64,000 bases of DNA from positions 97,019,648 to 97,083,647 of the forward strand of contig OZ020267.1 of assembly GCA_963971225.1 (NCBI GenBank), in the 5' to 3' direction. This document shows, piece by piece, positions 29,876 to 41,372 of the stretch. The notes beneath the pieces were generated by a model. It ran no database searches and had not been told where the DNA came from. It was given only the letters and a program-made list of their open reading frames with translations. Origin of the DNA: Melieria omissa. Its lineage: Eukaryota > Arthropoda > Insecta > Diptera > Ulidiidae. The position numbers were made by a program, and so were the translations under genes. Within the stretch, counting starts at the first letter, position 1, and the number at the start of each line of letters is the position of its first letter.

Positions 29876-32225
29876 ATTGGTTGCTCTAGTGTCCGCACTT
29901 ACCACTTAAGTCTAAAGCAATTGTCAGCAAGTAAACCAACTAAACAACAACAACATTGTCTTTTGTAAACAAAGCTGAACTTAAATCCAAATGCTACTAT
30001 TGTAATATCAGTGTAAGCTTTACTGGTGGCCATAAAATATGCACTTTGCTCTGTAGGAGAAAAAAATTCTCACACCGAATATAGGAATGTTTGAAAACAC
30101 GTAAGGAAAAAGTGTAGATTATAAAAATGGCAATCGAAAAGAACATCTAGTAAAATTATAAAGTGTGACAAAATACGATTTTACACACAAAAAAGCGAAT
30201 GACGGAGTATTATTGTTATAAGCAGCATATCTAGAGGCCTGTAACAGTGAATGTGGCTTAAGATTAGAAGAGTGAAATTAATATTTGTTTTTCCTTTTGA
30301 TTCGAATTGGTAGCCAGCACAATTACGTGTCAACGTGTATCTCGCAAACAAAAATTAAATAAAATGTGTCAACAATAGCCCGCAGAATTATAATATTTTT
30401 ACGAATTTAATTCATTAACACATATTGGCGTAACTGGGCATCTTATTGATCAAATTTTATGGATAATTTTACTTTGTTGGAATTAATTTTTATTGTTTTT
30501 TTTTAATTTATTTAATCCTATTTGGCAAATATTTGGTCTTGTTTATACTTTTTTTATAATGAGTTCTTTTATCAATGTTAATGAGCCAAGAAAATTATCT
30601 TCGAGGCGTTGTTTCCAAAGCGTCTATACCAGCTACGCTAGTATGTGCTGTAGGCACCAAATTAACCCCATTGACCTGTAATTAACAGTTCTAAAAATAT
30701 AAAGCAAATTGAGCGGATCGCATACACAAAGGAAGCACACGTTTAGGCAATTCATAAAGTGACAGTGGTGGTTAAGAAGCCAATGGCGTGCGGGGAGTAA
30801 GTGAGCTACAAATTGCCAATATTTGTTTTGCCTAAAATTACCGCTGTCAGCTGCTGTTTAACGCGAAATCGAACATAGAGTAAACTAGGGGTCTACGTGC
30901 TTTTTCACAAATTCGGACAGCCCCACAGTCAGTGGGAAATGTAAAAAAAACTCCATAAACACAAAACAACTACACACACTTGATTTTGACTAAGCAATGC
31001 AGCAAACATTGCTGATAGCCGTCACATTGCTGGTTGCTGTTATAGCAGCAATTCCCAGGAACAGTTTACAGTGATTCAATAAATCCGGTGGTATGTATAT
31101 TTTTAAGCGTTTTCTAATTACTACAGTTTGTATACATTACTCGTTACCATATTTGTAGCAGTAATACTTTTTATTTCTGCCACTAACGCGCAATTCAGAA
31201 GTAGTCGTAGTGCCTGCCCGTAATTATTTGCAACACACTAAATTAAATTAATTGTTTATTGGAAAAATCTAAATTTTGTTTTTGCAAGTGTTTTTACACT
31301 GATTGGTCGGATTTGCCATAATGATAATTGTGATCATAATAAAATTATTATATTACCCAAAATTGTGCGCAAACGGTTACACTGTCTGCTTGGGTGTTTA
31401 GTTAAAGAGTTGCACGCTACTGAAAGTTGGCTACGCTTTTTAGCCAGTTGGTTCCGTAAGCTGATGACGCCACGGCATCATTGCTGATGTCGTTCAGGTT
31501 TCTATTAGCAGACAAATGATAAATTTGCAGTTAATTTGATTTTTGGTTTTATTAATCTATTTGTTTTTGTAGTGGTTTTACATTTGCTTGAATCGCTCGA
31601 TTAAATCTTACTAATTTTAGTATACGTACCAATCGCTGATTTTTCTGGTTTTAGTTATTTACGTATTTTGGCACATTTGATTTATTTTTATCATAATTTG
31701 CATTTTTAAAACTCTCTTATTTACTAATTAGTGGAAATTGAAAAAATTGTGAATCCTTTGATTTAATTCAGCATCGATCCCATTTTACTAAACAATTAAA
31801 AAAAAACCTTAAAATGTTGCCACACAACAACGATTTTCATGAATGAGGTTTGGCCAGGAAATAACTTTGCAAATATTTTTCCTAAAAATATTCCAAATCT
31901 AAAATACTATAATTGGAGCAATAAGTTAAAACTGGGGTTTTCAGAAAATTTTACACGCAAGACTATGGAACACATTGGATTTAATTTTGCGGGGACTGGG
32001 GAGGTTTGTATTTCACTATTGCTGCACTGCTTACTGCCAAAATAGAAGTACTACATATATGCATTTAGGTAATTAGAACTCAGCCACTAAGAAAGAGTTT
32101 CTCAAAATATATTTGTATATATTTAAACAAAAAAAGTTAAAGGACCTACTATTTAAAATTTAGTGCTTTGCATTTGAAATGTAAAAAAATTCGACATTAT
32201 GTTTTTTTCTTTTCAAAAAGATTAT
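29876..32225. other. COX4 3' UTR and gene-free spacer
   Basis: A candidate AATAAA for COX4 lies near 30357. Beyond it the sequence is AT-rich with no recognised exon or delimited repeat until the MITE at 32230. Confidence 0.45.
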
Positions 32226-32229
32226 TTAA

Positions 32230-32471
32230 CCCTTTGAGTACGGAATTATTTGGAGACTTTTATGCATATGGAACGGATTTAATTTTTTGCTATATGGATT
32301 AATATGTAAGAGTAATACATTTTATTTGGAATATGCTTATATTGGTGAAATAAATATATATATAAAATCAACGCCTACTTATCAAACTCAGATGACGAGT
32401 CAGACTCGTCCACCGTAACTTCGCCCAAGTAAACACATGACGAGTCTCACTCGTCAAATGTACTCAAAGGG
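32230..32471. mobile_element. TTAA-flanked piggyBac-type MITE, 242 bp
   Basis: TTAA lies at 32226-32229 and 32472-32475. The ends CCCTTTGAGTAC and GTACTCAAAGGG are perfect 12-bp inverted repeats. The right part holds two odd palindromes built from GACGAGT/ACTCGTC (32394-32410 and 32438-32456). No coding capacity. Confidence 0.85.
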
Positions 32472-32917
32472 TTAATGGACATTTCGGCTTCGAACTTGGT
32501 GAGTTCAAAGGAAAAATCAAATTTGTAATTTTGTTCATCAAAATCTGACGGGGTCAACAAAGAGTTAAGATAAACACGATTCATTGGAGAAAGTACTTTC
32601 TCATGTTTCTCAGTGTTTAAAACAAACATCTCACCGGGGAAAAATTGTTGGATATATAAAGAGTGTCCACGAAAAAGCTTAAATTTCACAAAAACTAATT
32701 GCATTTAGTTTTATTTTGATTTTAACTCCCGATCGAAATGGCAGCGAACGAAATTCAGCAGAAAAGGAGGATAGCAAAACATGTGGGTGCCGCGACATGT
32801 CGGTGTTGCAACGGTGAAAAAGGGTTGTAAAAAGTTTAAGGAACACCTCTCTTTTAAGAGGGTTTCAGGTTCCGGGAGAAAGCCAACGAAAATTTTGCCA
32901 ATGCAGTGAAGGCGCAT

Positions 32918-33172
32918 GGCTCGGTCATGTCTGCCGCATGGACGACGAAGCTCCGGCGAAAAAAGCATTCGATGCGATGGTTGGAGGTCGACGGCGAAGA
33001 GGGAGGCCGTGTCTCCGGTGGAAGGACCAAGTGGAAGAGGCCCTGGTATCTCTTGGTGTGACCAACTGGAGAAGGCGCGCGCGAAGCAGAGGCGCCTGGA
33101 GAGAAGTTTTGCAGCAGGCCGTAACCCGATAACGGGTTGTTATGGCCAGTTAAGTAAGTAAGTAAGTAAGTA
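32918..33172 (+). mobile_element. 5'-truncated RTE-type LINE fragment with TAAG/GTAA tail
   Basis: A 13-bp target duplication AGTGAAGGCGCAT (32905-32917, 33173-33185) flanks 255 bp. The fragment encodes a LINE C-terminus (GRRRRGRPCLRWKDQVEEAL, then LGVTNWRRRARSRGAWREV) and ends in a tetranucleotide tail (AAGTAAGTAAGTAAGT). Simple-repeat 3' tails and this C-terminus are typical of RTE-clade elements. Confidence 0.85.
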
Positions 33173-33797
33173 AGTGAAGGCGCATTTTAAGAAAACCCCG
33201 AATGAATCCGACCGTGATACAGCATCCATAGTAGGAGTATCTAAAAGTTTTGTCCAAAAAACTAAAAATAATCCTCAACTCAAATCATATACAGCCCTGT
33301 TCCGGAATCCGAATCGGATCGGAAATGGATTTGATTCCGACTGTCAGTGTTCTACATTCCGATTATCGGAAATATTTTCCGATGCAACCCTGTTCTCAAA
33401 TCTGATAAGTCCGAACGAATTTGGATTGGAAATTTGGTGTTCTGCATTCCGATTATCAGAAATTTTTGTCAAAAATATTCAGTTAAACAAAAAGCTGGTG
33501 GAATTGAAATCGGAAAGCAGCAAAACGAAAACAAATAACGAAAATGTAAGCAAATAAACTAAACATCATGTTAAATAAAACTAATAATTTAATTTTTAAT
33601 CAAGGGAAAGCTTTCGAAAATGGAAGAGGCGGTTGTCTTTTCTAATGATCGTTGATAGCCTCCTTCGGCAAGAAATCGCGAAGCCGTCGCCAATTTCAAA
33701 TCTGGCGAGATGGAGCATTGCCGAAGAAAAGTTTTCACTTCGGTCAGGATCATACTGAATGCTGCTTTGTTAAGGCGGTACTGTGCAATAAACCTTA

Positions 33798-34179
33798 CAG
33801 TCAAACCTAAATTGGAGCGTCAGCGGCAAGCAACTGTCAAAATTGCTTCATGCCCATACAAATTGTATGGGGCAAACCGCAATTGAAACGCTCTGACGCT
33901 GAGCTATTCGAATTTCCAATTTTGACAGCGCGTTAGCAGTCGAAGTTGGCTGCGAGAAACAAAAACGCCTGTGATTTATATTTGATTTGATTTAAATTGT
34001 GAGGAATTTGTTCAAATAAGAGCCAAGTTTTGCAAAATAATCAGATATTTTTTTGACATTTGTTTTCATTTCATGATTTTGACAATCCCAACGAAACGCT
34101 TCAATTTCGGTATGCCGCACTGAGCGAGAGCGTTGCGTCAGAAAACGTAACGCTCAACGCTCCAAATTAAATTTGACTG
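33798..34179. mobile_element. Harbinger-like MITE, 382 bp
   Basis: The ends CAGTCAAACCTAAATTGGAG and (complement) CAGTCAAATTTAATTTGGAG are flanked by TTA at 33795-33797 and 34180-34182. The interior repeats variants of aacgctctgacgct. It lies beside the Harbinger transposase fragment and may have ended that frame. Confidence 0.75.
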
Positions 34180-34188
34180 TTAAATAGG

Positions 34189-35284
34189 TGTTCACGTCGA
34201 TTATATACTTTGTACTTTACCTTTTTTTACTTTGTTATTTTCATAAATTATAATCAAATTATGAAAAACAATTGTCAATATTTAAAAAAAAAATATAATA
34301 AAAAATTGTATTGTTCAACGTTCCACCACAGTCACCGGAAGCATTTTCAATAACGCTACAAACATTGGTCCTTCGAGCCGGATAAAACGGCAGTTTACAA
34401 AAATTTAAAAGTGGGGAAAAAAATCCAAACACCAGCATACTAAGCAAAGTGCAAGCGAAAGAACTGCAAGTGCATACAACAGCATCAACATCAGCAAAGA
34501 TCAGGCCCAGCGTGTACATAAGGCGACACCGCGGGTTCATTACCATGAACCCCGGCCAACGCGACGACGTCGTGCACGCACACGGCTACTGCCGCAACTG
34601 TTTGGCCTGGTCCCACGATACGGAGGCGTGCGACTCGCCAAACAGTTGCAAGGAGTGTGGGTTAGCACATCACACGATGTTGCATCCGATTGACACCCTA
34701 CAGCAGACGGCACATTACGGGCCACAACGGCGAGGTGCCCACTGGCGACGCCTCCCTTCCGGACAACGCAGACGAGGCGCCCAACTGGCGATGCAGTCTA
34801 TTAACCGGGCACAAGGCCAAAGCCGCCGCGAACTCCACACGACAGCGCAATCCTCGCGCCAACGTCCACGCTCCCCTCCTCCTAGGGAGCGGTCGTCGCG
34901 TAACCAGCAGAGATCGGTCCGTTCCAGGGTGCGGAGCGCGCCCATGCGTCAGGCGTCCACCAGCGTCGCCAGCCGACCACGCCAGACAGGGCATAACTAC
35001 GAGCCAGTTGCGAGGACGAAAGGCTCAGACGTTGCTGACGCAGGCTATTAAGTCCCTGACGGAGTTGAGGGGGTCGTTTAAATGCACGAGTGCATCCGGC
35101 CCCAGGATGTTCACGTCGATTATATACTTTGTACTTTACCTTTTTTTACTTTGTTATTTTCATAAATTAGAATCAAATCATGAAAAAACAATTATCAATA
35201 TTAAAAAAAAAAATATAATAAAAAATTGTATTGTTCAACGTTCCACCACAGTCACCGGAAGCATTTTCAATAACGCTACAAACA
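34189..35284 (+). mobile_element. Non-autonomous BEL/Pao-like mini LTR element, 1.1 kb
   Basis: LTRs of 176 and 177 bp (34189-34364, 35108-35284), both TGTTCACG...ACAAACA and differing at only a handful of sites, are flanked by a 5-bp duplication ATAGG (34184-34188, 35285-35289). One base after the 5' LTR lies TGGTCCTTCGAGCCGGA (34366-34382), which I recognise as complementary to the 3' end of tRNA-Tyr. The interior is only about 740 bp and encodes a gag-like zinc-knuckle protein, with no protease, RT or integrase. It must borrow polymerase from a full-length relative. Confidence 0.88.
34545..35051 (+). CDS. Zinc-knuckle gag-like protein of the mini LTR element
   Basis: From the ATG at 34545 the frame gives about 168 residues starting MNPGQRDDV. 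The frame is also open upstream to an ATG at 34449. Near the N-terminus is a double zinc-knuckle (C-x2-C-x4-H-x4-C, then C-x2-C-x3-HH-x3-H), the arrangement seen at the gag C-terminus of BEL/Pao elements. It is followed by a very Arg/Ser/Gln-rich tail ending DVADAGY. The capsid part is missing, so it may act as an RNA-binding packaging factor or be a relic. Confidence 0.6.
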   Translation: MNPGQRDDVVHAHGYCRNCLAWSHDTEACDSPNSCKECGLAHHTMLHPIDTLQQTAHYGPQRRGAHWRRLPSGQRRRGAQLAMQSINRAQGQSRRELHTTAQSSRQRPRSPPPRERSSRNQQRSVRSRVRSAPMRQASTSVASRPRQTGHNYEPVARTKGSDVADAGY

Positions 35285-36344
35285 ATAGGAAATTTTGAAC
35301 ATAACTGAAATAACTTGTACTAGTTATGAAAAAGCGAGCAATTCCATCGGATTGCTGTGGTCTCGAAAAATTCTGCGCTTTACTTTTTCAAGAGCGGACT
35401 GCTCGTTCCCAAGCAATACTGCAATAAAATAACCGAACTCATTTAATAAAATAAAAAATCTCACAAAATTTTTCATTTGAACATTTCAAGCAAACAGCTG
35501 ATTGAAGTTTTGTTTAATTTGCTAACAATCGGATTCGAAATAAACTTCGAATGTGACAATTCCGTTCGGATTGCAGAACACCTCTTCAAATTGGAATCGG
35601 ATTCAATTTCGATTCAAATCTGATTCGGATTCTGGAACAGGGCTGATAGAGTGCAGAAAGTTCCGGATAGAAGCGATGACAAGGAAAATGAGGCCAAAAA
35701 GCGAGCTAGAAAGTTGTATGAGCAGTTCCTTACAAAATTTGAGTGCTGCGTCATGGATGATGAAACATGCGTTAAAGGCGACTTCCAACAATTGCCCGGG
35801 CAGCAGTTTTACGTTGCCGCAGCTAAAGGAGCTGTTTCTAAAAAATTTAAAACAAAAAATGTCAAAATTTTCACAAAAGTTCCTTGTTGTACATGCTTGA
35901 AGAAACGGCTTTTGTCATTTTTAAGAAGCCACAATGTTTCTACTTTTTTGGGCCCAATTCAGCCACATCCCACTATTCCAGAGCAGCCTTGAACTGGTAT
36001 AATGACAATAATGTTAATATTTTACCCAAAGAATGCAACCCACCAAATTGTCCAAAACTACGCCCTATTGAAAGGTATTGAGCAATAGTAAAGCGGAACC
36101 TTAAAAAAAAACAAAAAATGTGGGCAAAAATTAAAATCAGTTCAAAAGAAAGTGGAAGGAGTCCGCTGAAAAGGTCGCAGAATCAACTGTGCAAGACATG
36201 ATGGAAGGAGTAAAGGGAACGGTTCGGGCCTTTTAAAGAAAATAATCAGTTTGGTTTTTTACCATACCAAAAATTTTTGATTTTGCGTGAATACTTCCAA
36301 ATATATACAGATTTTTTGAGGGATCAGTTTTTTCGTGGGCGCTA

Positions 36345-38505
36345 CTTATGTAAGGAAACAGAATTTAGCAATCGATAGTTTATCAAAATAAGTACTCAAG
36401 TAAATTTTTTATATTCATCTATGCTGTAAAAACAAATAAACTACTCACACAACTAAGTAAAAAAAACCATTTCATTAGACTTTGTGTAAAATAAATACAG
36501 CTGACACATTTATTTTGTATTTCGCTTATAATTTTTAGACAGTATTTGGAAATTTCATTATTGATACATTTATTAGTATGTTTTCTTGGTATTGTAATTA
36601 TTGTTATTTAATATTAGATAAATGTACATTTAGTAGTTCTTGTTTAGTAGCAAAAAAATTGTCTCGCACTGCTCAAACCACAGCACCACCGCATGATTTG
36701 GCAGCGTCATTTAGTTCATTCACGACGTTTTCAGAGTTGTGTTAAAGTGGGGTATAAAAAGGTGATTCATTGAATTTGAATTGTAAATACTTTATTAGCA
36801 CATTTTCTTTAACTACACTTTCAATGATATTTCTATTTGATGCCATTGCAAAATGTTTGTATTCATTGTTTTCAATTTCAGTATGTTTTTTTGATTCATT
36901 TATTTACTGCGAAAGATTGCTACACCTCGTTACTAGGGTTTCTGTTCGCTAATGCCACTAATGTTAGTTGAGTTGGGTTTGATTTGATTTGATTTGGTTG
37001 TCGAGTAGTTTAGGATAGCAGCGGTGTGTGTGACTTACAACTAAAATCGTATTTACATTGGTTTGCATATCTCGCTTTATTTAAATGTTAGTGTTAATTA
37101 CAGTGTGTGGTATTTATGGTTGCATTCTATTCATTTATGATTAGTTACATTTTACACGCTTAACATTTCATGTTAATTTTTGCACTAAATATTTTGCATT
37201 TCACGTTCTACATGTATTTTGTTGCAGTTTCAGAGTTTAAATGCTATAAAGTAATGTTTGTTGTTAATTTTGCTTGCAATTAAGTGTTAAAAGTGAAAAA
37301 AAGAAAATGAAATGTTGAAAATTTTATGAAGAAACTCAATTGGTGGCTTTAAATCATTTTGTGATCAGCAAAATAAAGACAGAAAAGTTAAAATGAAATG
37401 TTAAAACTTAAAATCAAAATAATACAAATTCTGTGTATCTAACAATTCAATACCACAAAATAAACAACTTTAAATTAAAGACAACTTGTATTACATGGAA
37501 AGTAGCTCTGTATGTTTACATATTGAAATACATATTGATCTCTTTATGAATATATATTGTAAAGCGCATTTTGGTTTTGCTGCAGCGCATTGAGAGCCGG
37601 CTTCAAGTTGACACTGAAAACACTGTGTCGGCACTTCTAAGCACTGTCTGTGCTAATTATTTATTCAACGCATGACATTAAAGTGCACTGTCAATGAAAT
37701 CATTTTTTATTAAAAGCATGCAGAAGTATTTGAATTAAAGGAAAGTTGTGTGAGTGTGTGTGTGGGGGTTTGTAAAATTTGCATTTTTAACAAGTGCGCT
37801 AAAAAGTGCAATTTCACCCGTTTCATGTCTATTTCAAACAATGGCCAAACTCGCCAATTTAGTGAATTTTTAATTTTGTGCATAGAATTTATTTAAACAT
37901 GGTTTTCGTGTTGGTGGGGGAGCCGTGTGCAACAAAGTGGGGCAAATAAAAATTCCTTAGGTGTAACTGCTTTCATTTAAGCGTTGTGGGCGTGCCGAAA
38001 GTAGTGCAAGAAATTTTATTTGTGCTACAAATAATCTGAAGACTAATGTAGATGTTAGCTCTGATAACTATTGAATTGATAGTGCACCTTAAAATTAACA
38101 TATGGCAGTTTTAAAAGCTAATTCACGAAAATTCGAGTTCGTAAAATTCAGTAGAATTCATTCATAAAGAACTGCCGCACAGTGTTTCGATGCTTATTGT
38201 TGCCAGCTGTACATGCAATAAATTTGGCATTTGTTAATTATTTTCATACGGTTCTAAATATTTTACGCGTTTCATTTAATATCTTTAATATACGTTTACG
38301 TATTTGCTGCTCTCTTGGCTTTGCATTCTAGTAGACGTTATGTTCGTCTTTTGTTCATTTCGCAGATTGTGCAATTGGTAAAAATGTTATTGGTTTTTCC
38401 CTAAACAAAAGTCGTGTTTCCGTTGAAAATGTACAAAAGATACATTGGACCGTCGTAAGCGCCGCTCTAAATAAATACACACGAGTCAATCAGCAGTGTG
38501 TGCGT
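36345..38505. other. Spacer and probable 3' UTR of sickie
   Basis: AT-rich, without supported exons. The part nearest 38505 should include the sickie 3' UTR. Several AATAAA-type signals occur on the minus strand, but the real poly(A) site cannot be chosen by eye. Confidence 0.4.
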
Positions 38506-41372
38506 TTACTCGGCACCCGCTGAACTGTCCGGCGTGACATTCGAGTCCAGGCTGGCACAGTCCGACTCCTGGTCCTGGTTCTCCGAATAGTTGGCAGCCT
38601 CTTGTAGTCGCATCAGCATGTTGAGCTGTAGAAATGAATGAAGTGAGTTAACTATTTGGCCACAATGCTTAATGCTACTGAAACCCACCAAAGGATCTTG
38701 GTTTTCGCCATTGCTGGCCGCCACGCCCTCCAGTCCCACATCCTCGGCATTGATTTGCCGCAGCGGTGGCACCGAGTCCGGTCCGTACGGCCACGGATAT
38801 GAGTTGCGTATGAAAGCGGACGGATCGTTCCAGGCACCGCCGCGTCGCCCGTACAGTTGCACACCCTCGCGCACCGCCTCCACCAGATACGGCGACAGAT
38901 GATAGTTCCAAATGTCCGTGAACCAGACTTGCGAGTCCTTCAGGTCCAGCGGACAGGAGAGAAACAGGCGCGGCCCTATGGTCACGTCGCTGGAACTGTG
39001 CGCTTCCAGGAAGCGATTAATGTGCTGCCAGACAGTGGGCAGCCAGGCCAGAACGGTGGCCAGCTCGGGCTGGGGATGCGCTGTCTGCAGCTCCAGCTGG
39101 AAGAGACGGCGACGCAAAAAACGACCGAGGAAGCCTTTAACCGGCTCCATGTGATTGGCAGTGAGCACCTGTTCGAGTGAGAATTGAATTGTCATTGAAA
39201 GTGCAATTGATAGCAAAATGAAAAAGTGTTTACCCATCGAAAATTGTGATGCAGCTGCAGATTGGTGGTGTTGCACGTGGCCTGCGACATGGTGCCGATG
39301 ATGCAGGGCAGCTTGGCTGCGGGCCCGGCACTCAGCAGGCACGAGAAGACATCGCCCAGCGCCGAAGCGTGATGCAAGTTGTCGAGTATGATCACAGAGG
39401 GCAGCTCGGAGGCGCCGTTCGCAATGGCCGCCTGCTCGGCAATGTGGCCCAAGTACTGGCGCAGCTCTTTGGACGACTTGTGGTCCACACTGGAAAGACA
39501 CAAAGTTCATAAGACTCATAACTCAAAAATCGGATCGCTAGTCGCAACTCACTTGAATGTGGCAATCGCCTCCGATGGATTGCCGCGTCCTGAGCGCGCC
39601 ACCAGAAACTCGGCCAGGCGCCGCGCCAAATACGACTTGCCTGTGCCACTGGGGCCGCACAGTATCAGACGCCGATGCTCGGTCAGCAGGCTGATGTAGC
39701 GGTGCACAATGCTGCGCGGTATCAGACTGTCGAAGGCCAGACTGCCGACGCCCTGCAGGCAGATGTACAGGGTGCGCACATTGCCCACAATGTAGCCGCA
39801 TGGCAGCAGCTCGGGGAAGCCCATCTCAGGGCCGCGCTTCGCCTCGCCCAGATGGTACGACGTGATCGAGTCGGTGTTCAGGCCCAGGTTGGTGCCCGGA
39901 TCGATGCGCGACACGTAGTCCTTGAATGTTTTGCGCACAATGTAGTCCAGATTCTGCCACGTCGTCTTGCCGCTAATGTAGGTGTACGCGATGACGAACT
40001 CGTTGAGGCCGGTTGCGGGGAACGCCTTGCGCTCGCCCACTGCGTCCGCATCCAGCCCGTTGCCGTTGGCATAGAAGTCGTCTACCTCGAGCATCTCCTC
40101 GCAGTACTTGACAAACGACTCCGGCTGGCCCAAGTAGCAGGCGATGGCAATCTTCTTGCCGTCCGTCACGTCGGGCAGCTCTTCGGCGGCGGCGGCCATG
40201 TGCGCCGGGCTGGGCATGGTGTCGAGCGCGGGTGGTGGCGGCGTCAGGTCGATGTGCGTGGCGGGGCTGAGCGGCGGCGGCGGTGGCTCCGGTGCCGGTG
40301 CGGGCGGTATGTTCTCCTCCTCCGCCTCGACCTCCTCCTCGAGTCGCTTGGGCAGCTCCATGGGCGGGCGCGCATTGCCGTCGGCCAGCGAGTAGCGGCG
40401 CGACGACTCGCCAATCGAGCCGCTGGGGCTGATTGCATTGCCAATGGAGGCCTCCGAGCCGGCCAGCGAGCGGCTGGTCACCAGCTTCTGCAGTCGTTCG
40501 TTGTTCTGCTTGAGCGACATCATCTCGGCGCGCATCTTGTTCACGGTCTCCTTGAGGCTCTCCAGCTGCGAGGCAGAACTGAGCGCCTCCAGCCGTATGT
40601 CGGTGAGCACCAGGTCCTTCTCGCGCAGCTGCTTCTTCAGATCCTCGACCATGTGGTGCTCGTCGTGCTCGATGGCATCAATCGGTTTGGCATTGTCGAT
40701 GAGCGTTACCGTCTTGGCGGGGCTGCTCTTGGTCGGCGAGGCGCTGCTGGTGGGCAGCGGCGGCGCCGGCTGTGTGGCCAGCGCACTGAGACCCGCATGC
40801 GCGTGACCGTGACCGTTCGTCTTACCATAGGCGCCGCTGGCCGCAGCGCTAGCGTCTGCAATCATTTGGCCGCTGTGATGATGGCCAGCGTGGCGACTGG
40901 TCTTTGATATTTTGGCATTGCGCGAGAACGCCTTGGTGAAGGAGCTGCGCAGCCAGCCCTTCTTCTTCTTCTTGTCCTGCGCCGAGCAGCCGGAGCTAAT
41001 CGAATTCAGCGAGCACATCGAGTCGGAGCTGTGGTGGCGCTGCATGGTGCCGCCATTGGTGTGCGGCTGCTGCTGATGCTGCGGCGTGCCGCGGTTGAGC
41101 TGCTGCGCCGAAGCGTGGTGCGTGCTGCCGGGCGGCAGCGGTGGCGCTTTGCTGCCGAGCATCTCGTTCTGCGTCTGTCCCTGCGTCTGCACGCCCATGC
41201 TCTGCATGTGCGCTGTGGTCAGGCCCGCCTGTATGGACTGCTTGCGCAGCAGCTCGATGGTCTGCCGCATGTCGGTCAGCTCGCCGTCCTTGCGCTCCGC
41301 AGTGGCGGTCAGATGCTGCAGACGCGATGTCATGTTGGACAGCGACTGCTCGAAGGCGGCGACCACATGAGC
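38506..41372 (-). CDS. sick: sickie, neuron navigator homologue: four 3'-terminal coding exons (partial)
   Basis: Exons in order are 39553-41372 (phase 0 to 2), 39234-39489, 38689-39168 and 38506-38625 with TAA. All have GT-AG borders, and together they give about 891 residues. The part starts with a coiled coil (AAFEQSLSNMTSRLQHL), then a serine-rich basic segment (QDKKKKKGWLRSSF) and a second coiled coil (EDLKKQLREKDLVLTDIRLE). Pro/Glu-rich linkers follow, then the conserved navigator C-terminal region. This is an AAA-type ATPase with P-loop GPSGTGKS (39633-39656) and a Walker B strand VIILDNL around 39380-39400. The C-terminal part includes NHMEPVKGFLGRFLRR and NSYPWPYGPDS. Navigators act in the cytoskeleton and axon guidance, and fly sickie also has reported roles in innate immune and memory processes. 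Upstream exons lie beyond 41372, probably outside the window. Confidence 0.93.

Larger units (their letters stand above)
33292..35645 (-). mobile_element. Harbinger-type transposon nested in the DD37E element
   Basis: Inverted ends start CAGCCCTGTTCCGGAATCCG and (complement of the right end) CAGCCCTGTTCCAGAATCCG. Both are flanked by ATA (33289-33291, 35646-35648). A minus-strand frame at 33804-33589 contains YRLNKAAF and LKLATASRFLAEGGYQRS, the N-terminal signature of PIF/Harbinger transposases. The catalytic part is absent. Removing this element with one ATA copy would restore the codon phase of the host transposase, which confirms the boundaries. Confidence 0.8.
32661..36344 (+). mobile_element. 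DD37E Tc1/mariner-like transposon carrying nested insertions
   Basis: The inverted ends (AGTGTCCACGAAAAA left, AGCGCCCACGAAAAA as the complement on the right) match at 13 of 15 positions. Transposase pieces on the plus strand are a helix-turn-helix part interrupted at 32918-33172, and catalytic parts after 35646. They include MDDETCVKGDFQQLPGQ and NPPNCPKLRPIERY. The second catalytic Asp has become Asn (codon 35956-35958), 37 residues before Glu. This matches a DD37E arrangement. Frameshifts are also present, so the copy is dead. Confidence 0.75.

Noticed and set aside
34690..35298. 202-codon plus-strand frame overlapping the zinc-knuckle frame
   Set aside because: It overlaps in another frame and has no motif. 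It continues into the LTR and is explained by the GC-rich Arg/Ser-coding DNA.
39675..40907. 410-codon plus-strand open frame
   Set aside because: It is the complement of the GC-rich large exon of sickie. The composition is an artefact and there are no domains.
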